Below, one piece after another: positions 25,156 through 34,065 of a stretch of DNA of 43,374 bases. The DNA is from Brevibacterium rongguiense. Its GTDB lineage: Bacteria; Actinomycetota; Actinomycetes; Actinomycetales; Brevibacteriaceae. A program made the position numbers and the translations under genes. Location of the stretch: the NCBI RefSeq assembly GCF_009857845.1, contig NZ_WWEQ01000022.1, positions 1-43,374 on the forward strand. The letters are read 5' to 3'. Under the pieces are notes generated by a model. It had not been told where the DNA came from and ran no database searches. It was given only the letters and a program-made list of their open reading frames with translations. How positions within the stretch are numbered: position 1 is the first letter of the stretch; each line of letters starts with the position of its first letter.

Positions 25156-25326
25156 TGGATCACATTTTCCGGAGGGCGGACCGGGAACCGAACCGGGCCG
25201 GTCGGCGAACCGGCCCGGACCGGGAATCGAGCCGAACCGCCCGGGCCCGGCCGGGGCACGGTCTCGGTGGCCTGCCCCGACGTCGCCTCAGGCCACCCGA
25301 CCAAGCGACCGGTTCAAGCCACCGGC

Positions 25327-26061
25327 TCAGGCGCTGTCCCGAGGGTCGGCCTGGGCGGCCGCCTGTGTCCCGGCATGCGCCTCGGGCTCGTCCTCGTCGA
25401 CGACGATGACGACGTCGAGCCGGCGCGGGCCGTGCACTCCGGCCACGCGCTCGAATTCGATGTCGACGGTGGCCGAGGGGCCCGAGGCCCACGTCTGCGG
25501 CGCGGTGGACAGCCCGGCCTCCTGCAGGCGGGCCACCGCCTGGGGCACGATCTCCACGATGTCCGCCGCGCGCACCACGCACACGTGGTGGTCCGGCACG
25601 AGGGTGATCACCCGTCGCCCGCAGTGAGGGCCGGAGAGGCAGATCGTGCCGGTGTCGGCGATCGCGGTGGTCGAGCCGGTGACGACGGCGCCCACCGCGT
25701 TGAGCACGTCGACGGGCTGCGGCTCCTCGCGCGAGTCGGTGAGGACCCTGCCGGCAAACTCGCCCACCCAGGCGCGGTCGAGGTCGGCGGGGATGACGAT
25801 GTCGTCGGCCTCGTCCAGCAACCGCGCCACCGTCGCGGGGAGCTCGGCCGCGCTCACCCGCGCGACGCCCGCGTTGTAGTCGGCCAGCCGGTCGGCGAAG
25901 ATCTCGATGAGCCGCTCCGTGCTCAGGTCCGAGGCGGTGCGATAGGCGTGGGGCACCTCGGGCGCGGGGGCGGTGATCGGCACATAGCCCTCCGCATTGA
26001 GCCGGCCGGTGCGGCCCAGGCTCGAGGAGATGCGCTCGAGGATGACACTGCGCGCGTCCAC
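25327..26061 (-). CDS. lutC: L-lactate utilization protein C (LUD domain)
   Basis: 244 residues. LUD-domain features are VVTGSTTAIADTGTICLSG, RVITLVPDHHVCVV and a late TWASGPSATVDIEFERVAGVHGPRRLDVVIV, the standard end of LutC/YkgG proteins. It forms part of the LutABC iron-sulfur complex that oxidises L-lactate to pyruvate. The GTG at 26061 is one base beyond the lutB stop, so translation is coupled. A charged tail of about 20 residues extends past the family core. Confidence 0.92.
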   Translation of the reverse strand: MDARSVILERISSSLGRTGRLNAEGYVPITAPAPEVPHAYRTASDLSTERLIEIFADRLADYNAGVARVSAAELPATVARLLDEADDIVIPADLDRAWVGEFAGRVLTDSREEPQPVDVLNAVGAVVTGSTTAIADTGTICLSGPHCGRRVITLVPDHHVCVVRAADIVEIVPQAVARLQEAGLSTAPQTWASGPSATVDIEFERVAGVHGPRRLDVVIVVDEDEPEAHAGTQAAAQADPRDSA

Positions 26062-26062
26062 G

Positions 26063-27691
26063 TCAGGACTCCTTCGTCTCGTGCTGGTTCTCGGACCGCG
26101 GGGCCGGGCCCGCCTCCGGGGCGGGCTCGGCGCCCGAGCGGGCCTCGAAGCGGCGGAACTGCGCGCGGTCGCGGGCCTCGCGGCGCTCCTCGCGCGCCTC
26201 CTCGCGGTGCTCGGCGCTCCACCACGAGCGGAAGGACTGCCGCGGCGGGCGCGGGATCGTGCGCGAGGAGGTCCAGGCGCCGGCGATGCCGGGCAGGCTG
26301 CGGATGCCGGCCTTGGGGGAGAGGAGCTTGGCGAGCGGCAAGCCCTTCTCCATGAGCGCCATGCGGCGGCCATCGGACATGAGCCACGAAGCGCCGGTGA
26401 GCGCGACGTCGAGCTGCGTCTTCGGCAGACGGCCGTGCTCGGACTCCTTGACGACGTTGCCCTCGTTGCGCAGCCGCACGAGCATCTGCGGGATGTCGAT
26501 CTTGACGGGGCAGGCGTCGAAGCACGCCCCGCACAGGCTGGAGGCATAGGGCAGCGTGCTGTTCTCCTCGGCGTCCGTGCCGGTCAGCAGGGGCGTGAGG
26601 ATGGCGCCGATCGGGCCCGGGTAGACCGAGCCGTATGCGTGCCCGCCCGTGCGCTCGTAGACGGGGCAGACGTTCATGCACGCCGAGCAGCGGATGCAGC
26701 GCAGGGCCTGGCGCCCGTGCTGGTCGGCCAGCGCGCGGGTGCGCCCGTTGTCCAGGAGGACCACGTGGACGTTGCGGGGGCCGTCGCCGGGGGTGACGCC
26801 GGTCCAGAAGGACGAGTACGGGTTCATCCGCTCACCGGTCGACGAGCGCGGCAGCAGCTGCATGAACACGCCCAGGTCGTCGATCGTGGGCAGCAGCTTC
26901 TCGATGCCCATGACGGTGATGAGGGTCTCCGGCAGCGTCACGCACATGCGGCCGTTGCCCTCGGATTCGACGACGGAGAGCGTGCCGGTCTCCGCGATGC
27001 CGAAGTTGGCCCCGGAGATCGCGACCTTCGTCGTGAGGAACTTCTTGCGCAGGTGCTTGCGGCTGGCCTCGGCGAGCTCGCGCGGCTCCGTGCCCAGGTT
27101 CGGGTCCGCGTCCTCCATGCCGCGCAGGAAGATCTGGCGGATCTCGTGGCGGTTGCGGTGGATGGCGGGCACGAGGATGTGGCTGGGCTTGTCGTGGCCG
27201 AGCTGGACGATGAGCTCCGCGAGGTCGGTCTCGTAGGCATCGATGTCGTGGTCTTCGAGGTACTCGTTGAGCCCGATCTCCTGCGTGGCCATCGACTTGA
27301 CCTTGATGACCTCGCGCCGGCCGTCCTCATTGAGCGGCGCACTGTCCTCGACGAGGCCGCGGACGATCGCGTTGGCCTCCTGCGCATCGCGCGCCCAGTG
27401 GACGGTGCCGCCGGCGGCGGTGAAGGCCGCCTCGAACTGGGTGAGCAGCTCCGGCAGGCGGGCCAGCACGACGTCCTTGGCCGCGGCCCCGGAGTCGCGC
27501 AGGTCCTCCCAGTCGCCCAGCTCGGCCACCCGGGCCGCGCGCTTCGTGCGGATGGCGGTCGTGGCCTTCGTGAGGTTGGTGCGCAGCTGCACATTGCCCA
27601 GCTCGTGCTGGGCGACCTGCGGGAACGGCGCGCGCTCGAACAGGTTGCCGGTGCCGGGCACGGTGGGCATGCCGATGAAGGTGGTGCTCAT
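26063..27691 (-). CDS. lutB: L-lactate utilization iron-sulfur protein B
   Basis: 542 residues. An N-terminal LUD domain (about 60-300) includes VKSMATQEIGLNEYLE and ISGANFGIAETGTLSVVESEGN. A ferredoxin-like part follows with CIRCSACMNVCPVY and CGACFDACPVKID, which should hold two [4Fe-4S] clusters. After the usual DUF3390 region the C-terminus is a 60-residue Arg/Glu-rich extension. It passes electrons from lactate oxidation, together with LutA and LutC. ATG at 27691 overlaps the lutA stop by four bases. Confidence 0.94.
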   Translation of the reverse strand: MSTTFIGMPTVPGTGNLFERAPFPQVAQHELGNVQLRTNLTKATTAIRTKRAARVAELGDWEDLRDSGAAAKDVVLARLPELLTQFEAAFTAAGGTVHWARDAQEANAIVRGLVEDSAPLNEDGRREVIKVKSMATQEIGLNEYLEDHDIDAYETDLAELIVQLGHDKPSHILVPAIHRNRHEIRQIFLRGMEDADPNLGTEPRELAEASRKHLRKKFLTTKVAISGANFGIAETGTLSVVESEGNGRMCVTLPETLITVMGIEKLLPTIDDLGVFMQLLPRSSTGERMNPYSSFWTGVTPGDGPRNVHVVLLDNGRTRALADQHGRQALRCIRCSACMNVCPVYERTGGHAYGSVYPGPIGAILTPLLTGTDAEENSTLPYASSLCGACFDACPVKIDIPQMLVRLRNEGNVVKESEHGRLPKTQLDVALTGASWLMSDGRRMALMEKGLPLAKLLSPKAGIRSLPGIAGAWTSSRTIPRPPRQSFRSWWSAEHREEAREERREARDRAQFRRFEARSGAEPAPEAGPAPRSENQHETKES

Positions 27692-28506
27692 CGCAGCGCA
27701 CCCCCGCTCACGAGCTCCTCGTTGAGAATGAGCGGGTGCTCCCGGGTGGCGGCGAGCACGCGCGCGAAGTGCACGGTGGCCGGGGGCGTGGCCTGCGCGG
27801 GCAGCAGCTCGTGGCGGCGCTGCAGGCCGCCGCCGATGTGCATGAGGCACGAGGCGTCGCCGCCGGAGCACACGCTGGCGCCGGTGTTGATGAGCGCCTC
27901 GACCTTGTCCGTGAGCATCGCAGTGGAGACCTGCGGGTTCTTCACGGAGAACGTCCCGCCGAAGCCGCAGCAGGCGTCCCAGTTCTCCGGGCTCACGACG
28001 ACGGCCCCCTCGACCGTCTGCAGGAGGTCGGACTGGCGATCGCCCAGGCGCAGCAGGCGCATGCCGTGGCACGAGGGGTGGTAGGCGATGGTGTGGGGGA
28101 AGTACGAGCCCAGCTGGGCGGCGGCGTCCGTGACGCCCAGGACGTCGGTGAGCAGCTGGCTGAGCTCGTAGGTGCGCCCGGCCACCTGTGTGGCCCGGGA
28201 GGCGAGGTCCTCGTCGCCCATGTACTCCGCGATCATGGGGTGCTGGTGGCCCAGGGAGGCGACGCAGGAGCCGCTCGGTGCCACGGCGTAGTCGAAGTCC
28301 GCGTCCTCGAAGGCCTCCACGTGGTTCTTCACGACGGGGTAGGCCTGTGCGAACTTGCCCGAGTTGATGTGCATCTGGCCGCAGCAGGCCTGCCGCTCCG
28401 GGAACGTCACGGTGTGGCCCAGACGCTCGAGGATGGACACGGTTGCCTTGGCGACCTCCGGGTACATCGCGTCGACGATGCACGTGGCGAACAGCGCGAT
28501 CCGCAC
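27688..28506 (-). CDS. lutA: L-lactate utilization protein A (CCG domains)
   Basis: 272 residues with the two cysteine-rich CCG repeats of the LutA/GlpC type: ERQACCGQMHINSG and, in the second half, YHPSCHGMR, DACCGFGGTFSV and GGDASCLMHIGG. They bind an iron-sulfur centre. The GTG at 28506 is chosen because AAGGAGG lies six bases upstream and the family starts RIALFATCIVDAMYPE; an upstream start would add 12 residues. It is the first gene of lutABC. No dedicated regulator gene adjoins it. Confidence 0.93.
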   Translation of the reverse strand: MRIALFATCIVDAMYPEVAKATVSILERLGHTVTFPERQACCGQMHINSGKFAQAYPVVKNHVEAFEDADFDYAVAPSGSCVASLGHQHPMIAEYMGDEDLASRATQVAGRTYELSQLLTDVLGVTDAAAQLGSYFPHTIAYHPSCHGMRLLRLGDRQSDLLQTVEGAVVVSPENWDACCGFGGTFSVKNPQVSTAMLTDKVEALINTGASVCSGGDASCLMHIGGGLQRRHELLPAQATPPATVHFARVLAATREHPLILNEELVSGGALR

Positions 28507-28861
28507 CGGTGCCTCCTTAGGGAGAGGGGATAGTGCGCACACCGTACGCCCGGCGGACGCCGCGGCCCGCCTCGCACGGCCACGGTCCCCGGGCGCCTGC
28601 GGCGCGGCGATCCGTACCGCAGGCGCCCCGGGGGTGGTCTACGGGGTGCGCGGCAGCAGTCCGTGACCGCCGCGTGCGGCGAATCCGCGCGGATCGCGGG
28701 CCTCGACCGCGCCCTGTCCGGGTGCGCTGCGGACTGGCATTGGGTGCCGTCCGGGCCCGAGGCGCGGCCCGGCTCCGGTGTGGGCGCGCGGCTCCGCTCG
28801 GGCAATTAGCGCACGGCCGCGACGCGAAATTCTGCGCTGCCGGATGGGGCCGCGGGGGAGT
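28507..28861. other. Intergenic region upstream of lutA, with a large hairpin
   Basis: Holds the lutABC upstream region and the end of the DHA1 exporter. A long hairpin at 28587-28634 is annotated separately. CACTAT on the minus strand near 28531 is a weak -10 candidate. No gene recognised. Confidence 0.4.
28587..28634 (-). terminator. Long hairpin between DHA1 exporter and lutA
   Basis: CCCCGGGCGCCTGCGG (28587-28602) pairs with CCGCAGGCGCCCCGGGG (28617-28633), one base bulged. It is 80 bp before lutA and 230 bp after the exporter stop. No T-run; it could be a terminator or part of the lut leader. Confidence 0.45.
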
Positions 28862-30100
28862 TCAGGCGGGCGCCTCGGACGCGGGGGCGGCGGCGCCGGT
28901 GTCGACGATCTGGCGCTCGGAGCGCCCGCGGGTCGCCACGGCGACCAGCGTGACGGCCAGGCCCACGACGGACAGGCCCGCGCCCACGAGGGCGGGGGCG
29001 CGGTAGCCCCAGCCGGCGTCGATGACGACGCCGCCCAGGAAGGCGCCCAGTGCGTTGGCGAAGTTGAACGCCGCATGGTTCATTGCGGCGGACAGGGAGG
29101 GCGCGTCGCGGGTGTCGCGCAGCAGGCGCACCTGGAGCGCGGAGGTGAAGATGGAGCCGCCGATGCCCATGAGGAACAGGAGGACGAGGGCCACGGGGGT
29201 GAGCTGGAGGAAGAGTCCCAGGCACAGCAGGATCGCGCCCAGGGCCGCGATGCCCGCGAGCGCGGTGCGGTCGATCGACCGGTCGACGAGCGGGCCCACG
29301 ATGAGCGAGCCGGCCGTCATGCCAACGCCGTAGCACACGAGCACCCAGGGCATCGCGGACTCGGGCACCCCGGCGATCTGCGTCATCGCGGGGGAGATGA
29401 ACGTGTAGACGGCGAACATCCCGCCGAAGCCCACGGAGCCCGCGACGAGCGTGAGGATGACCTGCGGCCGCTTGAGAGTGCGCAGCTCGCCGCGCATCGA
29501 GGGCGCCTGCGCCGCTGGGGCCGAGCGCGGCACGAGGAGGAGCACGAGGACGAGCGTGATGAGGCCGATGCCGGCGACGAGGCCGTAGGCCGTCCGCCAG
29601 CCCCAGGCCGCGCCCATCGCGGCGGCCGCGGGCACGCCGAAGATGTTGGCCACGGTCAGCCCCAGCATGACGCGGGCCATCGCGGTGCCCTTGCGCGCCG
29701 GATCCACGAGCGTCGAGGCCACGACCGCGGCCACGCCCAGGAAGGCACCGTGCGGCAGGCCGGTGACGAAGCGGGCCAGCAGCAGCGTGCCCATGGTGGG
29801 CGCGAGCGTCGAGCCGACGCTGCCGATGACGAAGACCGCCACGAGCAGCAGCAGCAGTGCTTTGCGGTCCAGCCGTGCGGTCAGCGTTGTGATGAGCGGG
29901 GCGCCCACGACCACGCCGATCGCGTAGAGCGAGACCGCGTGGCCCGCCTCCGTGATGGAGGCGCCCAGGCCGTCCGCGATGTAGGGCAGCAGGCCCATCG
30001 TGGCGAATTCGGCCGTGCCGATGCCGAATGCCCCGGTGGCCAGGGCGAAGATCGCCAGGCGCGCCTGCGCGCTGGCGGTGGCCGGGCGGTCTGCGGTCAT
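28862..30100 (-). CDS. DHA1-family MFS exporter (AraJ/YdhP-like)
   Basis: 412-residue, 12-helix antiporter. LAIFALATGAFGIGTAEFATMGLLPYIA at helix 1 and VVVGAPLITTLTARLDRKALLLLLV (motif A region) are typical of the arabinose-efflux/purine-efflux type group. LLLARFVTGLPHGAFLGVA follows in helix 4. Its substrate is unknown. ATG at 30100 with AAAGG upstream; the open frame continues 94 codons upstream without transporter homology. It is monocistronic and divergent from the YitT-like gene. Confidence 0.87.
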   Translation of the reverse strand: MTADRPATASAQARLAIFALATGAFGIGTAEFATMGLLPYIADGLGASITEAGHAVSLYAIGVVVGAPLITTLTARLDRKALLLLLVAVFVIGSVGSTLAPTMGTLLLARFVTGLPHGAFLGVAAVVASTLVDPARKGTAMARVMLGLTVANIFGVPAAAAMGAAWGWRTAYGLVAGIGLITLVLVLLLVPRSAPAAQAPSMRGELRTLKRPQVILTLVAGSVGFGGMFAVYTFISPAMTQIAGVPESAMPWVLVCYGVGMTAGSLIVGPLVDRSIDRTALAGIAALGAILLCLGLFLQLTPVALVLLFLMGIGGSIFTSALQVRLLRDTRDAPSLSAAMNHAAFNFANALGAFLGGVVIDAGWGYRAPALVGAGLSVVGLAVTLVAVATRGRSERQIVDTGAAAPASEAPA

Positions 30101-30610
30101 GGCGGTGCCTTTCGGGATGGGCGGCAGGAGACAGTGGGCGGTGAGGCGGGGCGATCGGCGGGGACGGCGGAAGTGCGGGTCGGCGACGGTGCGGTGTGCG
30201 CGGCGGTGCGGTGTGCGCGGCCGCGCGGGGAGGCTCGCGGTGCTCGGTGCGCGAGGAGCGCGGTCCGCGCCGAGGTGCGGGTGCAGGTGCGGTGGTGGCG
30301 TCCCGCCGGACGAGTTCGGGCCGGAAACCGAGCTGGGCCCGGAAACGCAGATCGGGCGATGGGGTGGTCCCATCGCCCGCATCGGCAGCCGCCGCGGCTC
30401 GGGACCGCGGCGGAGCGCCCAGTCTAGGGCGGTGCGGCCAGAGCCCTCAAGGCGCGGGGGGCTGTGGGCGTTTGAAACGCATCACACTGGGCGCGCGCTC
30501 GGCCCGATCGGCCACCGCGTGCGCCGCCGCGGCATTAGGATCGGCTGGCGGACCGGGCCGGGGATTCCGGCCCGCTGGTGGAGCGCGCGCGGCGCGGGGA
30601 GGCACGGCGG
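30101..30610. other. Divergent intergenic region with two palindromes
   Basis: 510 bp between the DHA1 exporter and YitT-like genes. It contains a 17-bp direct repeat ggtgcggtgtgcgcggc (30187-30203 and 30205-30221), a perfect hairpin GGGCGATGGG/CCCATCGCCC (30354-30378), a minus-strand TAGACT (30421-30426) and the palindrome at 30468-30480. No gene is supported. Confidence 0.45.
30468..30480. promoter_or_regulatory. 13-bp palindrome, candidate operator
   Basis: GCGTTTGAAACGC is a perfect 6+1+6 palindrome in the divergent interval, AT-richer than its surroundings. The regulator is unknown; no regulator gene adjoins. Confidence 0.4.
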
Positions 30611-31252
30611 ATGAGCGAGGCGGCGGCGGCCGAGGAGGCCCAGGGGTATGAGGCGCCCGGGGTGCGGCACCGGTGGTATGAGAACCTCATCGGCCTGGCC
30701 ACCGGCCTGTTCCTGTCCTCGCTGGGCGTCTTCTTCCTCCATTCCGCCCACGCCGTCACGGGCGGTACGGCGGGCCTGAGCCTGCTCGTCTCCTACCTGG
30801 TTCCGCTGCCCATCGGCGTGCTGTTTCCCCTGGTCAACGTGCCGTTCTTCGCGCTTGCCCTGTGGAAGAAGGGCTGGCAGTTCACGCTGCGCACGTTCGT
30901 GTGCGTCACGCTCGTGGGCATCATGGCCGATCTGCACGGCCTCTTCGTCCACCTGGGCTCGCTCCAGCCCGTCTACGGCACGATCGCCGGCAACCTGCTC
31001 GCCGGGGTGGGCCTGCTCATCCTCTTCCGCCACGGCGCCAGCCTGGGCGGGGTGAACATCCTCGCGCTGCTCCTGCAGGAGCGCCTGGGCTGGAATGCCG
31101 GGGCCGTGCAGATGTGCTGCGACATCGTCATCGTGGGCGCCTCGTTCTTCGTGGCGGGGCTGCCCACGATGCTCGTCTCCGCGCTGGGCGCGGTCGTCAT
31201 GAACATCGTCATCGCGTTCAACCACCGGCCCGGCCGCTACATGGGCTACTGA
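30611..31252 (+). CDS. YitT family membrane protein
   Basis: 213 residues with five to six helices. The family opening is visible in YENLIGLATGLFLSSLGVFFLHSAHAVTGGTAGLSLLVSY, and GASLGGVNILALLLQERLGWNAGAVQM corresponds to the second conserved glycine block. It lacks the C-terminal DUF2179 domain found in many YitT proteins. The function of the family is not established. ATG at 30611 has GGAGG eight bases upstream; a start 11 codons earlier is possible. Confidence 0.82.
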   Translation: MSEAAAAEEAQGYEAPGVRHRWYENLIGLATGLFLSSLGVFFLHSAHAVTGGTAGLSLLVSYLVPLPIGVLFPLVNVPFFALALWKKGWQFTLRTFVCVTLVGIMADLHGLFVHLGSLQPVYGTIAGNLLAGVGLLILFRHGASLGGVNILALLLQERLGWNAGAVQMCCDIVIVGASFFVAGLPTMLVSALGAVVMNIVIAFNHRPGRYMGY

Positions 31253-31341
31253 GGGGGCCGCGCCGCCGCGTCCCGTGGTTCGGTGTCCCTCGGCGACCCT
31301 GCGGAATCCCCCTGGAGACCCCGCGGAGTGGAAGGCCGGCC

Positions 31342-31656
31342 TCAGCCGCGCTTCGAATCCGACATGAGCCACGCGGCGCCGGCGCTCGCCGCGGTGACGG
31401 TGAGCACCGCGGGCCAGGCACCGATCTTCTTGGCCAGCGGGTGCGAGAGGCCGAATCCAAGCAGGTACGTCGCGGCCAGCGCGGTCGCCACCGCGGGGCC
31501 GGACTTCTTGAGCCACGTGCGGCCGGCGTAGGCGCCGGCGGCGGCGAGTACGGCGCCGCCCAGCGGGCGGTTGAGGGTTTCGCGGGCCGTCAGATAGCCG
31601 CCCAGCAGGCCGAGTGCGACGACGGGGGCGGTGGAGACCTCTGCAGCATTCTTCAT
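31342..31656 (-). CDS. Small membrane protein of unknown function
   Basis: 104 residues with about three hydrophobic stretches (roughly 10-25, 32-47 and 55-72) and a fourth weaker one near 80-95, and basic loops (AYAGRTWLKKSGP; SHPLAKKIGAW). No family recognised. ATG at 31656 starts the hydrophobic unit; the frame is open far upstream but overlaps the nsrR-like gene on the other strand. Monocistronic and divergent from the nsrR-like gene. Confidence 0.65.
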   Translation of the reverse strand: MKNAAEVSTAPVVALGLLGGYLTARETLNRPLGGAVLAAAGAYAGRTWLKKSGPAVATALAATYLLGFGLSHPLAKKIGAWPAVLTVTAASAGAAWLMSDSKRG

Positions 31657-31853
31657 GGCATCGATCGTAGTGGCGTCCGCGCCGGATGCGCCGCCCGGCC
31701 GCGGCTTGTCTTGCCATGTGGTCGCCGGAGGGCCGAGGCGTGAGGCCGCGCGTGTGTCCCCTGCCTCAGTCCGGTGTCCCCGGCTCGTCGCCCTCGACAG
31801 AGTGGAGGCCCGTGACCAGCGGGAATACTGAAACGTCGATATCCGCCCCCATT

Positions 31854-31870
31854 TTCTACGTGATGTAGAA
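31854..31870. promoter_or_regulatory. Palindromic operator ahead of the nsrR-hmp operon
   Basis: TTCTAC-gtgat-GTAGAA is a perfect 6+5+6 inverted repeat in an AT-richer patch 51 bp before the regulator. Downstream, TGGAGT (31885-31890) and TAGCGT (31908-31913) are 17 bp apart, with the ATG seven bases after the -10, which suggests a leaderless transcript. Autorepression by the NO-sensing regulator is inferred from family behaviour. Confidence 0.5.
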
Positions 31871-31920
31871 CAGGGTCGGCTCACTGGAGTCGGCAGGTCC
31901 GAATATCTAGCGTCGAGGGC

Positions 31921-32466
31921 ATGGAGCTGACCCGGTTCACCGACCTCGCGCTGCGGGCGCTCATGCGCATCGCCGCGCAGCCGGAGCGGGTCACGGCCGC
32001 CCAGCTCGCGGCACAGGTCGCCGCCCCGCCGGCGTTCATGGCCAAGGTCGTCACGCGGCTGTCCGGCATGGAGCTCGTCGATGCCCGCCGCGGCCGCACA
32101 GGCGGGCTCACGCTGGCTCCCGGGGTGCTCGAGCGCAGCGTGGGCGGCATCGTCCGCGAGCTCGAGGCGGGCCCCGTCATCGACTGCCTGCACCCCGAAC
32201 CGTGCCCCCTGCTCACCGGCGGCTGCCTGCTGCGCGCGGCACTGGGCCGGGCGCAGGAGGCCTTCTACGCGAGCCTCGACCCGATCCGCCTGCGCGACCT
32301 CGTGCCGGCGGCGGCGGCCCGGCCCGCGCCTCGGCGGCGGCACTCCCCGCTGCCTCACCCCGCACCCACCGCGCCGCGCACGGCCCCCGCCGGGGGCCGC
32401 GCGCTGCGCGCGGATCCCACAGGGAATCACACGACGGCCGTTCTGGCCGGTCAGGAGGAACGATGA
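31921..32466 (+). CDS. nsrR: Rrf2 family NO-sensing repressor, NsrR-like
   Basis: 181 residues. The N-terminal winged helix MELTRFTDLALRALMRIAAQPERVTAAQLAAQVAAPPAFMAKVVTRLSGMELVDARRGRTGGLTLA is that of Rrf2 proteins. The cluster loop DCLHPEPCPLLTGGC carries three cysteines, as in NsrR [Fe-S] regulators. NsrR loses repression when NO attacks the cluster and typically controls hmp, which here overlaps it by four bases (ATGA). The C-terminal 50 residues (Pro/Arg/Ala-rich) are an unusual extension beyond the normal length of about 150. ATG at 31921. Confidence 0.88.
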   Translation: MELTRFTDLALRALMRIAAQPERVTAAQLAAQVAAPPAFMAKVVTRLSGMELVDARRGRTGGLTLAPGVLERSVGGIVRELEAGPVIDCLHPEPCPLLTGGCLLRAALGRAQEAFYASLDPIRLRDLVPAAAARPAPRRRHSPLPHPAPTAPRTAPAGGRALRADPTGNHTTAVLAGQEER

Positions 32467-33811
32467 CCACGACACTGCCGGGCCTGCGGCCCATCGAGCG
32501 GACTCAGCTGAGCCAGGAGCACGCGGACACCATCCGCGCGACGCTGCCGTTGGTGGGGTCGAAGATCGACGAGATCACCCCGCTCTTCTACTCGACGATG
32601 TTCGAGCGCCACCCCGAGCTCATCGACAACCTCTTCAACCGGGGCAATCAGAAGCAGGGCGCCCAGCAGCGCGCGCTCGCGGCTTCGGTCGCGACGTTCG
32701 CTGCGGCGCTCGTCAACGAATCGGTGCCGGATCCGCGCGATCTGCTCGAGCGCATCGGCACAAGCACGCCTCGCTGGGCATCACGCCGGATCAGTACCAG
32801 ATCGTCCACGACAACCTGTTCGAGGCGATCGTCAAGGTCCTGGGCGCCGATGTCGTCACCCCGGATGTGGCGGCGGCCTGGGATGCCGTGTACTGGATGA
32901 TGGCCGAGTCGCTCATCGGCTTCGAGCAGGACCTCTACGCGCAGGCGGGTGTGGAGATCGGCGATGTGTTCCGCCGCGGTGAGGTTATGCGGCGCCGGGA
33001 GTTGTCCGATGATGTCTTCCGCTTCACCGTGGCAGCGCAGGACGGGCAGGCCTTCCCCGCGTACCTGCCGGGCCAGTACGTGTCCGTGGGCGTCACGCTG
33101 CCCGACGGCGCGCGCCAGCTGCGCCAGTACAGCCTGGTGGGCGAGCCGGAGGGCGGGGCAGGCACCCTCACCTTCGCGGTCAAGCGCGTCGCCGCCGTGG
33201 ACCGGCTGCCCGCCGGCGAGGTCTCCAACTGGCTCGCCGACCACGTCCAGGAGGGCGATGTCATCGACGTGACGCTGCCCTTCGGCGATCTCGTCGTCGA
33301 CGTGCGCGGCACCGAACCGCTCGTCCTGGTCTCCGCGGGCATCGGCACGACGCCCATGCTCGGCATCCTGCAGGCGCTCCACGCTGTGGGCGCGCCCCGG
33401 CCCGTGACCGTTCTCCACGCCGAGGCGAATCGCGGGGCCGACGTCTTCGCCGCCGAGCGCGCGGCGCTCGTCGCCGACCTGCCCCACGGCCGGCTCATCA
33501 CGTGGTACGGCGATCCGCAGGCCGGTGAGGACCTGGACCCGGGCACCGCCGCCGATGCGGCGGAACCGCGCGAGGAGGCCGGTGCGGGAGAGGCTGCGGC
33601 GGCAGGCCGCGAGGCGGGCGCGCGGGGCGCCGAGGTGCGCACCGGCCGCCTCGATGTCGCGGTGGCCGGGCTGTCGGACGATGCGCTCGTCTACGTGTGC
33701 GGCTCGAATGCCTTCCTCCAGGGCGTACGCGAGCAGCTCAGCGCTGCGGGCGTTGCCGATGAGCGCGTGCACTTCGAGCTCTTCGCCCCCAACGACTGGC
33801 TGCTCGGCTGA
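32463..33811 (+). pseudogene. hmp: Flavohemoglobin / NO dioxygenase gene with a frameshift
   Basis: NO dioxygenase converting NO, O2 and NAD(P)H to nitrate. The ATG at 32463 begins TTLPGLRPIERTQLSQEHADTIRATLPLV and the globin domain reads well to LLERIG. From c32759 the homology continues in a different frame as HKHASLGITPDQYQIVHDNL. One base is missing around 32757-32761 (atcggcac where atcggNcac is expected), just before the proximal haem His. After it the FAD motif RQYSLVGEPEG, the NAD-site GIGTTPMLG, YVCGSNAFLQGVREQL and FELFAPND are intact. Translated as it stands, the product would be a truncated globin with a random tail. The even preservation of both halves suggests a very recent mutation or a base-calling error. 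Confidence 0.85.
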
Positions 33812-33823
33812 GTCCAGCCTGGG

Positions 33824-33858
33824 GCACCGCGCGCGGCTGAGGCGGCCGCGCGCGGTGC
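33824..33858 (+). terminator. Hairpin after hmp
   Basis: GCACCGCGCGCGGC (33824-33837) and GCCGCGCGCGGTGC (33845-33858) are perfect 14-bp arms with a seven-base loop, 12 bp after the hmp stop. Only a short TT follows. Confidence 0.65.
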
Positions 33859-33986
33859 TTCGCACGCACACAGAGCGGCCCGTGGGATCGGTCAGCGCGG
33901 TGCTGGCAGTTGCACTGCTCAGCCCGCTCGCGGCGCGGCCAATGGGATCGCCCGGCGCGGTGATCGGCGCTGCCGGGCAATGCAAG

Positions 33987-34020
33987 AGGGGGTGGGCAGC
34001 TCGAAAGCTGCCCACCCCCT
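33987..34020. terminator. Perfect bidirectional hairpin between hmp and GlsB-like gene
   Basis: AGGGGGTGGGCAGCT (33987-34001) and AGCTGCCCACCCCCT (34006-34020) pair perfectly around a cgaa tetraloop. It lies between convergent genes, 45 bp beyond the end of the minus-strand gene, and is the strongest stem in the interval. Confidence 0.75.
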
Positions 34021-34065
34021 GCTGTGCTCGTCAGCGCGCTGCGCTGGCGGGGATGATCGTGGCGA

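Noticed and set aside
31342..32475. 377-residue version of the small minus-strand membrane protein
   Set aside because: The upstream 273 codons are antisense to nsrR and have no hydrophobic or domain character.
32754..32764. Programmed -1 frameshift in hmp
   Set aside because: No X-XXY-YYZ slippery sequence or downstream structure seen, and flavohemoglobin genes are not known to use frameshifting.
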